The notes below the pieces were generated by a model. The model was not told where the DNA came from, made no database searches, and saw only the letters and a list, made by a program, of their open reading frames with translations. Positions 5,959 to 13,119 of a DNA stretch of 16,638 bases are shown here, piece by piece. The DNA lies in contig DCQT01000040.1 of NCBI GenBank assembly GCA_002323535.1, forward strand, positions 1,283 through 17,920, in the 5' to 3' direction. How positions within the stretch are numbered: position 1 is the stretch's first letter; the number at the start of each line of letters is the position of its first letter. A program made the position numbers and the translations under genes. The stretch comes from Bacteriovoracaceae bacterium UBA1511. GTDB taxonomy: Bacteria; Bdellovibrionota; Bacteriovoracia; Bacteriovoracales; Bacteriovoracaceae.

Positions 5959-8232
5959 ATGAGGCCATCAAAAATATTAACTTATTTATGTGCTTTTCTG
6001 TTGATCCCTGCTATCTCGTTGGCCAATTCTAAGGAAGTAGGGCCAGTAAAAGCTTTTTTCAAGATAAAAAAAATATCATTTGAAGGGTTATCAAGAATTA
6101 AAGAATCTTCGATTAAAAATCAAATAAAATCGAAGGTAGGGTTAAAACTAACAAATAAGATTTTAAACGATGATATAAATACTCTTTTCAATCTTAAGTA
6201 TTTTGAAAAAATTGAAGCTCATCAAAAGGGTGCAGAGCTAATCTTTAAACTAGTTGAACGACCTTATATATCTTCAATCGCTTTCGAGGGAAACGATGAC
6301 TTAGATGATGATGATTTAAAAGAAGTTATTAAAACTAAAGACTTCTCATTGTTTGATACCTCAAAAATAAAAAATGATACTAGACTTCTAAAAAAGCATT
6401 ACGAGGAAAAAGGTTACTACCTTGCTAAAATTGATTTTGAACAGCGCACGGCCAAGGACGGAAAGTTAGAGCTTGTATTCAAGATAAAAGAATTTGATAA
6501 AGTTAAGGTAAAAAATATTACATTCCTGGGAAATAAAGCGTTCAACGATTATCAACTTAAAGATTTGATGGAAACCAGAGAAAACTCTTTGTTTTCATTT
6601 ATGAGCGGGTCTGGAAGTTTTAAAGAGTTTAGCTTTCAAACAGATATTGAAAGGCTTAAATATTTTTATAAGACGAAAGGCTATCTGCAAATCAATATTG
6701 GAAAACCAGAGGTAACTATTAGTGAAGACCGCCGTTGGATATTCATCACTGTGAAAGTTAATGAAGGTCCCAAATACACGATAAATTCTATCTCATTTAG
6801 AGGGCAAACATTATTCACAGATTCCGAGTTTCGAAAAAAGATAAACCTAAAAGAGAACGACGTTTATTCAGAAGAAGCTTTAAGACTTAATATAAAAAAA
6901 CTTACAGAGCTGTATCAAGATGAGGGCTACGCATTTGCAAATGTACTGAGAACCCTAAATATCGTGCCTGGTGAAAACAAGGTTGATTTAGAATTCTCCT
7001 TTGAAAAGGGGATCTTGGCCAAAATTGGTCGAATCAATATATCAGGTAACTACAAGACTAGAGACAAAGTTATTCGTCGAGAGTTGAAAGTTGAAGAGGG
7101 GCAAAAGTTTTCTGGAACAAACCTAAGGTTGTCACAAGAAAATGTTAACAGGTTAGGTTTTTTTGAACCTGGTTCTGTTGTTTTCAATACCAAGTCTCGA
7201 CCGGGGCAAGATGATATTATAGATATCGATATTTCAGTAAAAGAGAGGAATACTGGTCAAATTTCACTTGGAGCTGGTTACTCAACCGCTACTGGTGCTT
7301 TTATGCAAGCATCAGTTGCTCAAAATAACTTCTTGGGTAAGGGACAAAATTTAACACTAAGTTTAAATATCTCCGATGTTAACAAAACCTATAATCTGGG
7401 TTTTACTGAGCCATATTTGAACGACTCCTTGTGGACTGCGGGAGGGGATATTTATTCGCAAAACAATACGGCCAGTCGATCCCTTGCTTACAAGCGACAG
7501 GGCTTCAACTTAAGAGTTGGGTATCCCATTTTCGATTACACTAGACTTTTTGCTACATACAAATATGAAGACACTTTAATAAATGAGGTAAATGACCCCA
7601 CAATTGACGAGTCTCTTGAAAATGGTGTTGCTTCTATTTTTAGAGTTTCATCAATAAGAGATAAGAGAAATAATTCTTTTGAGCCAACAGCTGGTTATTA
7701 TGTAAGCGCATCCTCTGAGTACTCTGGCTTAGGTGGCAACAAAAAATGGTTTAAATTAGAATCAGATGTTCGATACTACAAAAAAGTCATTGGAGACCTT
7801 GTTTTTAGATCTCGTCTATACGCCTCTAGAGTATATGAGGTTGATGACCAACGAATTCCTAGAACAGAGAAACTTACTCTTGGAGGAGCAAGAAACCTAA
7901 GAGGGTACGCATTTGAAGCAATCGGCCCTAAAGTGACTGTTCAAGAAGAGGGTATCAATGTCGTTTACAACAGAGGCGGGACATTCGCGGCTTACACGTC
8001 TTTAGAGCTAGAGCATCCTATTTCAAGAGAAGCCGGATTGAAGTGGGTTGTATTCTTTGATGCAGGAGATGCAGGAGAATTCAGTGAATTTAATGCGAAT
8101 TACGATTATGGCTTTGGTTTAAGGTGGTTCTCGCCAATTGGTGTTCTAAGATTTGAATTTGGCTACCCAATCAACCCAGAAAATGAAAACGCAGGTAGCC
8201 AATTTCATTTTGATATAGGACAATTATTCTAG
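5959..8232 (+). CDS. bamA: Outer membrane protein assembly factor BamA (Omp85)
   Basis: BamA is the essential core of the BAM complex that inserts beta-barrel proteins into the outer membrane. From the ATG at 5959 the protein has 757 residues: signal peptide 1-22 (basic MRPSK, hydrophobic core, cleavage after ISLA), five POTRA domains at about 34-101, 102-180, 181-271, 272-353 and 354-430, and a C-terminal 16-strand-type barrel. The loop-6 motif appears as LRGY (Arg648-Gly649-Tyr650), and the protein ends in Phe, as expected for a beta-signal. A TTG at 5932 is in frame but would put nine polar residues before the signal peptide and has no ribosome binding site, so I prefer the ATG, although its own AAAGG is rather far (15 nt). 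skp follows 19 nt later, the classical bamA-skp-lpxD order. Confidence 0.95.
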   Translation: MRPSKILTYLCAFLLIPAISLANSKEVGPVKAFFKIKKISFEGLSRIKESSIKNQIKSKVGLKLTNKILNDDINTLFNLKYFEKIEAHQKGAELIFKLVERPYISSIAFEGNDDLDDDDLKEVIKTKDFSLFDTSKIKNDTRLLKKHYEEKGYYLAKIDFEQRTAKDGKLELVFKIKEFDKVKVKNITFLGNKAFNDYQLKDLMETRENSLFSFMSGSGSFKEFSFQTDIERLKYFYKTKGYLQINIGKPEVTISEDRRWIFITVKVNEGPKYTINSISFRGQTLFTDSEFRKKINLKENDVYSEEALRLNIKKLTELYQDEGYAFANVLRTLNIVPGENKVDLEFSFEKGILAKIGRINISGNYKTRDKVIRRELKVEEGQKFSGTNLRLSQENVNRLGFFEPGSVVFNTKSRPGQDDIIDIDISVKERNTGQISLGAGYSTATGAFMQASVAQNNFLGKGQNLTLSLNISDVNKTYNLGFTEPYLNDSLWTAGGDIYSQNNTASRSLAYKRQGFNLRVGYPIFDYTRLFATYKYEDTLINEVNDPTIDESLENGVASIFRVSSIRDKRNNSFEPTAGYYVSASSEYSGLGGNKKWFKLESDVRYYKKVIGDLVFRSRLYASRVYEVDDQRIPRTEKLTLGGARNLRGYAFEAIGPKVTVQEEGINVVYNRGGTFAAYTSLELEHPISREAGLKWVVFFDAGDAGEFSEFNANYDYGFGLRWFSPIGVLRFEFGYPINPENENAGSQFHFDIGQLF

Positions 8233-8251
8233 AATATTTTTAGGAGAAAAG

Positions 8252-8755
8252 ATGAAATCTTTAGTCGCATTAATTACATTAGTTTTTAGCTTAAATTCTT
8301 TTTCTATGGTCATTGGTAAAGTTGATATTCAAAGAGTACTTTTAAGTGTTTCTCAAGGAAAAAAAGTTAGAGACCAGTTAAAAGCAGAGTTTGAAAAAAA
8401 GAAAAAAGTTCTTGATAAAGAGCAACAAAAAATAAAAAAAATGCAAGAGGATTTCCAAAAGCAAAGCCTCGTTATGAGTGACAGCGCGAAAGTTGAAAAG
8501 GAAAAGCAACTTCAAGAAGCTGTTATGAAGTTACAGCAAAAGTCTCTCGGCTTCCAAAAAGAAATCCAAGAAATGGAAAATAAAATGAAAGGTCCAATCA
8601 TCGACAGAGTAAGAGAAGTCGTTACCTCTATTTCTAAAAAATCAAAGGTTGACGTAACTTTTGAGGCGAGCACTGCACCTGTTGTTTACGCGAAGAATGA
8701 AAAAGACTTAACTGAAGATGTGATAAAAGCTTACGACAAAAAGTTTCCTAATTAA
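8252..8755 (+). CDS. skp: Periplasmic chaperone, OmpH/Skp family
   Basis: Skp is a trimeric periplasmic chaperone whose long helical arms hold unfolded outer-membrane proteins on the way to BamA. The 167-residue protein starts with a signal peptide (MKSLVALITLVFSLNSFS), then a short strand segment (VIGKVDIQRVLLS) typical of OmpH. A long, Lys/Glu/Gln-rich coiled-coil region follows (about 35-115), and then a C-terminal strand segment (KVDVTFEASTAPVVYAK). A strong AGGAG precedes the ATG. Location immediately after bamA and before lpxD is the conserved context. lpxD begins 3 nt after the stop, and a terminator-like hairpin sits about 54 nt beyond it. Confidence 0.9.
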   Translation: MKSLVALITLVFSLNSFSMVIGKVDIQRVLLSVSQGKKVRDQLKAEFEKKKKVLDKEQQKIKKMQEDFQKQSLVMSDSAKVEKEKQLQEAVMKLQQKSLGFQKEIQEMENKMKGPIIDRVREVVTSISKKSKVDVTFEASTAPVVYAKNEKDLTEDVIKAYDKKFPN

Positions 8756-8758
8756 AAA

Positions 8759-9772
8759 ATGTTCAAATTAAAAGAAATTGTAGAACAGTTTAGTTACTTG
8801 ATTCCTAAAAAAACCTCCTCATTTGAGGAGGTTTTTATTTCAGGCATATCTACTCCCGATTTGCCGGTCGAAAATACACTTATTCTCATTAAAAGCACTA
8901 AGTTTTTTGATAATCTAATTAAATTATCGCCGAGTTCAAAGTTTGAAAAACTTCTTTTAGTAGTACCAACAGCCTTGGAGTCAGAGTTAAACTTAGAGAA
9001 ATTTTCTTACTTAGTGAGTGAAAAGAGTATTGATCAAGTAATGGTTGATATATCTAAAATGTTCTACGAGTTATTTGAGGAGAATACCCAATGCTTGCTT
9101 GATGGGAGACAGATTGGGAATACCAAAATTGATCCATCGGCTCAGATAGCTCAAGGTGTTTTTATTGGAGAAAATGTAGAGGTTGGAGCTGATAGCGTTA
9201 TTATGCCAGGGACTGTGATAATGCCTGGTAGTATAATTGGCAAGCACGTTAAAGTTTTTCCCCGAGTCACAATTTACCCAAAAACTATCATCAGAGATGA
9301 AGTAACTATTCACTCTGGATCAATTATTGGAAGTGATGGCTTCGGCTATAATCAGCTAGATGGGGAGCACAAGAAGGTTTTCCACTTAGGTAACGTAATT
9401 ATAGAGGAAAATGTAGAAATTGGTGCAAACTGTACAATAGATAGAGGAACCTTTGGGCCAACAATTATAGGCCGAGGAAGTAAGTTAGATAACCTTGTTC
9501 ACTTGGCACATAATTGCATACTTGATGAGAATGTCATTGTATGTGGGCAAAGTGGATTAGCAGGAAGCGTGAGAGTAGGTAAGTTCTCAATGTTGAGTGG
9601 TCATGTCGGGGTTGCCCCAGGAGTGGAGATAGGTGAAAAAGCGCAGGTTGGAGGGCATTCGGCAGTAACAGGAAACCTTGAAGGTGGTCAGGTTTATTCA
9701 GGCTATCCAGCGAGGCCATTAAAAGAGTGGCTTAGATCCCAGGCTACACTTAGAAAACTTGCTAAAAAGTGA
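8759..9772 (+). CDS. lpxD: UDP-3-O-(3-hydroxyacyl)glucosamine N-acyltransferase LpxD
   Basis: LpxD adds the amide-linked 3-hydroxyacyl chain from acyl-ACP to UDP-3-O-acyl-glucosamine, the third step of lipid A synthesis. The N-terminal uridine-binding domain occupies about 1-100. A left-handed beta-helix of hexapeptide repeats starts near 120 (e.g. IDPSAQIAQGVFIGENVEVG). Family motifs include GSDGFGY (191-197), IGANCTIDRGTF (221-232) and LAHN with the catalytic His251. At 337 residues the length is normal. The ATG at 8759 is only 3 nt after the skp stop and lacks a Shine-Dalgarno sequence, so reinitiation after skp is likely. The N-terminus it gives (MFKLKEIVEQF) aligns well by eye with other LpxD starts. 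A terminator-like hairpin lies within codons 17-26. Confidence 0.95.
   Translation: MFKLKEIVEQFSYLIPKKTSSFEEVFISGISTPDLPVENTLILIKSTKFFDNLIKLSPSSKFEKLLLVVPTALESELNLEKFSYLVSEKSIDQVMVDISKMFYELFEENTQCLLDGRQIGNTKIDPSAQIAQGVFIGENVEVGADSVIMPGTVIMPGSIIGKHVKVFPRVTIYPKTIIRDEVTIHSGSIIGSDGFGYNQLDGEHKKVFHLGNVIIEENVEIGANCTIDRGTFGPTIIGRGSKLDNLVHLAHNCILDENVIVCGQSGLAGSVRVGKFSMLSGHVGVAPGVEIGEKAQVGGHSAVTGNLEGGQVYSGYPARPLKEWLRSQATLRKLAKK
8809..8840 (+). terminator. Intrinsic-terminator-like hairpin inside the 5' end of lpxD
   Basis: AAAAACCTCCTC (8809-8820) pairs perfectly over 12 bp with GAGGAGGTTTTT (8825-8836) around the tetraloop ATTT. The core is CCTCCTC/GAGGAGG, and the 3' arm runs into TTTTTATTT. This is the shape of a Rho-independent terminator. 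It lies 53 nt after the skp stop but within lpxD codons 17-26 (PKKTSSFEEV). It could end part of the bamA-skp transcripts, with lpxD translation opening it (attenuation). Structure is certain; function is inferred. Confidence 0.7.
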
Positions 9773-9779
9773 GGTTATT

Positions 9780-10268
9780 ATGTTATTTGATCAAGAGAAA
9801 GTGAAAAACTTTCTTCCGCATAGAGAGCCTTTTTTATTTATTAACTCAGTAGAGTCAATAAAGCTTGAAAACTGGGTTTTTGGGCAACGAATCTCAAACC
9901 CAAAGGACGCGATAGGCGGTGTTGTAACGGCCAATTTTTTCACAAGTGAAAGTTTAGATTTATTTAAAGGACATTTCCCAGGTAGGCCAATTTTCCCTGG
10001 TGTTATCCAAGTAGAAGCAATGGCACAAGCAAGTAGCTTTGCAATGGTATTTTTTATTGATAATCCATTTGCGTTGGATACTCTAGATATAGCGCTTGCA
10101 AGATTGGAGGATACAAGGTTTCGAAAACCTGTATTACCCGGCCAAAATTTAAAAATTGAGGCTGAAGTGATTAAATACCGTAAGCCGATAATAGTTACAA
10201 AGTGTAAGGTTTTTAATGGCGAAGATGTGGTTTCTGAGGCAACCATATCCTCCTCTGTAAAGTTTTGA
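9780..10268 (+). CDS. fabZ: 3-hydroxyacyl-ACP dehydratase FabZ
   Basis: FabZ dehydrates 3-hydroxyacyl-ACP in fatty acid elongation and so competes with LpxA and LpxD for the hydroxyacyl-ACP pool, which explains its usual place between lpxD and lpxA. The 162-residue protein has LPHREPFLFIN (12-22) and the catalytic segment GHFPGRPIFPG…VEAMAQA, with His65 and Glu79, 14 residues apart as in E. coli (His54/Glu68). I chose the ATG at 9780, with GAGG at 9771-9774 ideally spaced. An in-frame TTG at 9759 lies inside lpxD and only adds seven unrelated residues. The lpxD stop is 7 nt upstream, so the genes are coupled. Identification is very secure. Confidence 0.95.
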   Translation: MLFDQEKVKNFLPHREPFLFINSVESIKLENWVFGQRISNPKDAIGGVVTANFFTSESLDLFKGHFPGRPIFPGVIQVEAMAQASSFAMVFFIDNPFALDTLDIALARLEDTRFRKPVLPGQNLKIEAEVIKYRKPIIVTKCKVFNGEDVVSEATISSSVKF

Positions 10269-10281
10269 ATAAGGAGAGGTT

Positions 10282-11076
10282 TTGGCGAATTTAATTCACC
10301 CCACTTCAATAATTTCACCTGAAGTCGAGTTAGGTGAAAATGTCTCTATAGGACCTTTTTGTATATTGGAAGGCAATATAACTGTTGGAGATAATACTAG
10401 CTTTAAATCTCACTGTGTAGTCCGTGGAAATGTTTCTATTGGTAAGAAAAATAAGTTTTTTTCTTTTTGCTCTATTGGCGAGGAGCCACAAGACTTAACC
10501 TATAAGCAAGAGGTAACTAAAGTAATTGTTGGTGATAATAATACAATAAGAGAATATGTCTCAATACACCGAGGTACCCTTAAGCAAGATAAGGTTACAA
10601 AAATTGGTAGTCACAACCTTCTCATGGCAAAGGTGCATGTCGGACATGACACAATAATAGGTGATAACTGCGTTTTGGTTAACTCCGTAAATCTGGCAGG
10701 ACATGTTAGTGTTGGAAATAAAGTGATCATAAGTGGAAACTGTGGGGTTACTCAATTTGTAAATATTGGTGAAGGTGTTTACGTCGGAGCTTCTACGACA
10801 ATTGATAAAGATGTGCCTTCGTTTTGTACTGTCATTGGCAACAGAGCGAAACTAAAAGGTATTAATATCATAGGGCTAAGGCGTGCTGGTTTCTCAAAAA
10901 GCGATATTTCTGAGTTAGTTACTTTCATTAGGTCTATGGAGGCAAGTCCATTATCTCCAAGGGCTTTCGTTGAGGATTCCGAGAGCATATCAGAGTATGA
11001 AGGAAACGACATTGTCCAAAGGCTAATTGTTGAAATTAAAGATTCTAAAGCTGGGATAGTGCCTTTTTCCAGGTAA
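10282..11076 (+). CDS. lpxA: Acyl-ACP--UDP-N-acetylglucosamine O-acyltransferase LpxA
   Basis: LpxA transfers a 3-hydroxyacyl chain from ACP to the 3 position of UDP-GlcNAc, the first step of lipid A synthesis. The 264-residue protein opens with hexapeptide repeats (IHPTSIISPEVELGENVSIG), contains PQDLTYKQE (69-77) with the conserved Gln, and the active-site HVGHD (119-123) with catalytic His122. After the helix it has a C-terminal alpha-helical domain containing GLRRAGFSKSDI, typical of LpxA. The start is TTG at 10282, five or so bases after a strong AAGGAGAGG. The next Met is far inside the helix, so TTG is effectively forced. The presence of a Gfo/Idh gene next door raises the question of whether the acceptor is UDP-GlcNAc or its 3-amino analogue; the sequence alone does not decide this. 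Confidence 0.95.
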   Translation: MANLIHPTSIISPEVELGENVSIGPFCILEGNITVGDNTSFKSHCVVRGNVSIGKKNKFFSFCSIGEEPQDLTYKQEVTKVIVGDNNTIREYVSIHRGTLKQDKVTKIGSHNLLMAKVHVGHDTIIGDNCVLVNSVNLAGHVSVGNKVIISGNCGVTQFVNIGEGVYVGASTTIDKDVPSFCTVIGNRAKLKGINIIGLRRAGFSKSDISELVTFIRSMEASPLSPRAFVEDSESISEYEGNDIVQRLIVEIKDSKAGIVPFSR

Positions 11077-11086
11077 AGGAGTTATT

Positions 11087-12016
11087 TTGAAAGTTGCTCA
11101 AATAGGCTTTGGTCATCTTGGTAAGTGGCACGCGGAAAAAGCAAAGAAAGTATATGGAGATAATTTCATTGCCATCGTTGAGGTGAATGAAACCCTTCAT
11201 GAGGGAATTAAATCTATTTACCCAGACCTAATTGTCACTTCACGTCTTCAAGAGGTTATTAATGACTTAGATGCGGCTGTGATTGTCACACCAACAACCT
11301 ATCATTATGAAATTATCGAGGAATGTCTTAGAAATAATCTTCATGTATTCTGTGAAAAACCATTAACCGAGACATTTGAGCAATCCCTTAGAATCCAAGA
11401 TGTACTCGAAAGTAAAAAAGATCTTGTTCTTCAAGCGGGTCACAGCGAGAGGTTTCATCCCTGTTGGGCTCGGTTAAAAGGTACATTAGAGAGTTCTCGT
11501 ATGTTGAAGCTTACTAGAAGAGCCCCTTTTAAAGGTCGTGGTGCTGACGTTGATATTGTTCAAGATTTAATGATTCACGATTTTGATCTCTTGTATTACT
11601 TTTTTAATGAGACCCCTCTAAGCATAAGTGCTAATGGGGCAAAAATAATTTCTAATAATCTTGATTATGTTTCAGCTCTTTTAACTTTTTCTGGAAATAG
11701 AACCGCATTTGTCACGGCCTCGAGAGTTAGTGTTGATGAGCAAAGAGAGTTGGTCGCAGTAAATCAAAACGGTGAGCTTAAAGTCGATTTACTTAACAAT
11801 TTTTTTGAGAAGTCGATTTGCGAAAACGGAAGTTTTAAAAAGGTAGAGCACTCGTATCAACGTGCAGATCATTTATTAGTAGAGCATCAAGAGTTTTTCA
11901 ATAGTATCACGAAATCAAACCCTCCTGTCGTTGGAATAAAAGATGCAACAGTTGTGATGAAAATGATTGATTTAACGTTGAAATCAATTAAATCAGGAGT
12001 GGAAGTTTCTTGGTAA
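11087..12016 (+). CDS. Gfo/Idh/MocA-family NAD(P)-dependent oxidoreductase in the lipid A operon
   Basis: This 309-residue protein has an N-terminal Rossmann fold with GFGHLG (7-12), the VTPT segment (67-70), the family catalytic Lys in CEKPL (89-93), GHSERFHP (118-125) and the D…H pair in QDLMIHDFDL (159-168). These features identify a Gfo/Idh/MocA sugar oxidoreductase with an intact catalytic set. In Acidithiobacillus ferrooxidans a member of this family, GnnA, lies between lpxA and lpxB and oxidises the 3-OH of UDP-GlcNAc for transamination by GnnB. Here the position is the same but no aminotransferase is adjacent. Related MviM-like genes occur in lpx clusters of other lineages without proven function. 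The start is TTG at 11087 after AAAGGAG. It overlaps lpxB by 7 nt. The family is secure; the substrate is unknown. Confidence 0.88.
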   Translation: MKVAQIGFGHLGKWHAEKAKKVYGDNFIAIVEVNETLHEGIKSIYPDLIVTSRLQEVINDLDAAVIVTPTTYHYEIIEECLRNNLHVFCEKPLTETFEQSLRIQDVLESKKDLVLQAGHSERFHPCWARLKGTLESSRMLKLTRRAPFKGRGADVDIVQDLMIHDFDLLYYFFNETPLSISANGAKIISNNLDYVSALLTFSGNRTAFVTASRVSVDEQRELVAVNQNGELKVDLLNNFFEKSICENGSFKKVEHSYQRADHLLVEHQEFFNSITKSNPPVVGIKDATVVMKMIDLTLKSIKSGVEVSW

Positions 12017-13119
12017 CTAGAAAAAATATTCTGATCATTGCAGGTGAGAAATCAGGAGAGGACCATTTGATGAGTTTTTTTCCGCTTCTTAAAAGGAAGT
12101 TTGAAAATTACGATTTTTGGGGAGTGGGCGGAGATGAAGCTGAAGCCAAGGGTGTTGAACTTTTATTTCATCTTAAGAATTTCGGTTCTATGGGCATTTC
12201 GGATGTTTTAGGAAAAATACCTTTTTACTTTTCAGCGATGGATAAGATCGTTAAAAATGCGATAAAAAAAAATACAGAAGCGGCTATTTTAATAGATTTT
12301 CAAGATTTTAACCTTCGACTAGCAAAGAGACTTAGTGATGAGGGGGTTAAAGTTTTTTACTATGTAGCTCCACAAGCTTGGGTTTGGCGACCTTCGCGCG
12401 TTAAAAAACTTATAAAATACACAGATCATTTATTTTGCATTCTCCCATTTGAAAGAAAGTGGTTCTCAGACCGAGGAGTGAAAAATGTTTCCTCCGTTTT
12501 GCACCCAGTTTATAGAAAGATTGATGCTGAAAACAGATGGCCTAATAAGAATTATCCAAAAGAGGAATTATTATTATTACCTGGTTCTCGAAATTCAGAG
12601 GTATTAAAGACTTTGCCGGTTTTTTTAGATGCAATTTCAACGATTGATCACGGTCTTAAAGTTTCAATTGTAAAAACCACCTCTGTTAGGGCTGATGTTT
12701 ATGAGAAATACTGCGATAGGATATCAAAATTTTACGACTCTAAGGACTTGTACGATGCGTTAAAAGAAGCAAGGTTTTGTCTTGCAGCTAGTGGTACGGC
12801 AACGCTTTCATGTGCGCTCATGGGCGTTCCAACTATTGTTGGCTACAAAGTTTCTCTTTTGAATGAACTTTTTTACAGAGTTTTTGTTCCTTATAAGGGG
12901 TTGATTGCTCTTGCAAATTTAATCGCGGAGGAGGAGGTCTTCCCTGAGCTAATTCAAGATAGATTCAATGTTTTTGAAATTAACAGAAAGCTGTCATCAT
13001 GGTTGGCCAACCATAATACCGTTGATGAAATCACAAAAAAAACTTGTCTTGTCAGAGATAAATTTCTCTTTGAAAATGAAGATGTCGTAGACACAATATT
13101 TAAAAAGATGCAGAAGTGA
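12010..13119 (+). CDS. lpxB: Lipid-A-disaccharide synthase LpxB
   Basis: LpxB (glycosyltransferase family 19) joins UDP-2,3-diacylglucosamine to lipid X, forming the beta-1,6 disaccharide at the inner-membrane surface. In 369 residues one sees AGEKSGE (11-17), GVGGDEAEAKG (38-48), IDFQDFN (95-101, with Asp99 matching the catalytic Asp region), PQAWVWRPSRV (121-131), LPGSRNSEV (190-198) and ASGTATLSCALMGVPTIVGY (260-279). The Glu normally found after SGTAxL is Ser267 here. The start is TTG at 12010, with GGAAG at 12001-12005 and AGGAG slightly further up; the first internal Met is already past the AGEKSGE motif. It overlaps the oxidoreductase by 7 nt and lpxK by 4 nt (GTGA). MsbA is absent between lpxB and lpxK. 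Identification is firm. Confidence 0.94.
   Translation: MVTRKNILIIAGEKSGEDHLMSFFPLLKRKFENYDFWGVGGDEAEAKGVELLFHLKNFGSMGISDVLGKIPFYFSAMDKIVKNAIKKNTEAAILIDFQDFNLRLAKRLSDEGVKVFYYVAPQAWVWRPSRVKKLIKYTDHLFCILPFERKWFSDRGVKNVSSVLHPVYRKIDAENRWPNKNYPKEELLLLPGSRNSEVLKTLPVFLDAISTIDHGLKVSIVKTTSVRADVYEKYCDRISKFYDSKDLYDALKEARFCLAASGTATLSCALMGVPTIVGYKVSLLNELFYRVFVPYKGLIALANLIAEEEVFPELIQDRFNVFEINRKLSSWLANHNTVDEITKKTCLVRDKFLFENEDVVDTIFKKMQK

Noticed and set aside
8225..8236. Perfect 12-bp palindrome TATTCTAGAATA over the bamA stop codon
   Set aside because: It has no spacer for a stable hairpin, is AT-rich, and such palindromes arise by chance in this base composition; not reported as a regulatory site.
9759..9779. 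TTG at 9759 as the fabZ start
   Set aside because: Lies inside lpxD; the ATG at 9780 has an ideally placed GAGG and gives the family N-terminus.
9791..10318. Minus-strand ORF of 175 codons opposite fabZ
   Set aside because: Shadow frame of the well-supported fabZ gene; its protein has no recognisable motif and no ribosome binding site was evident.
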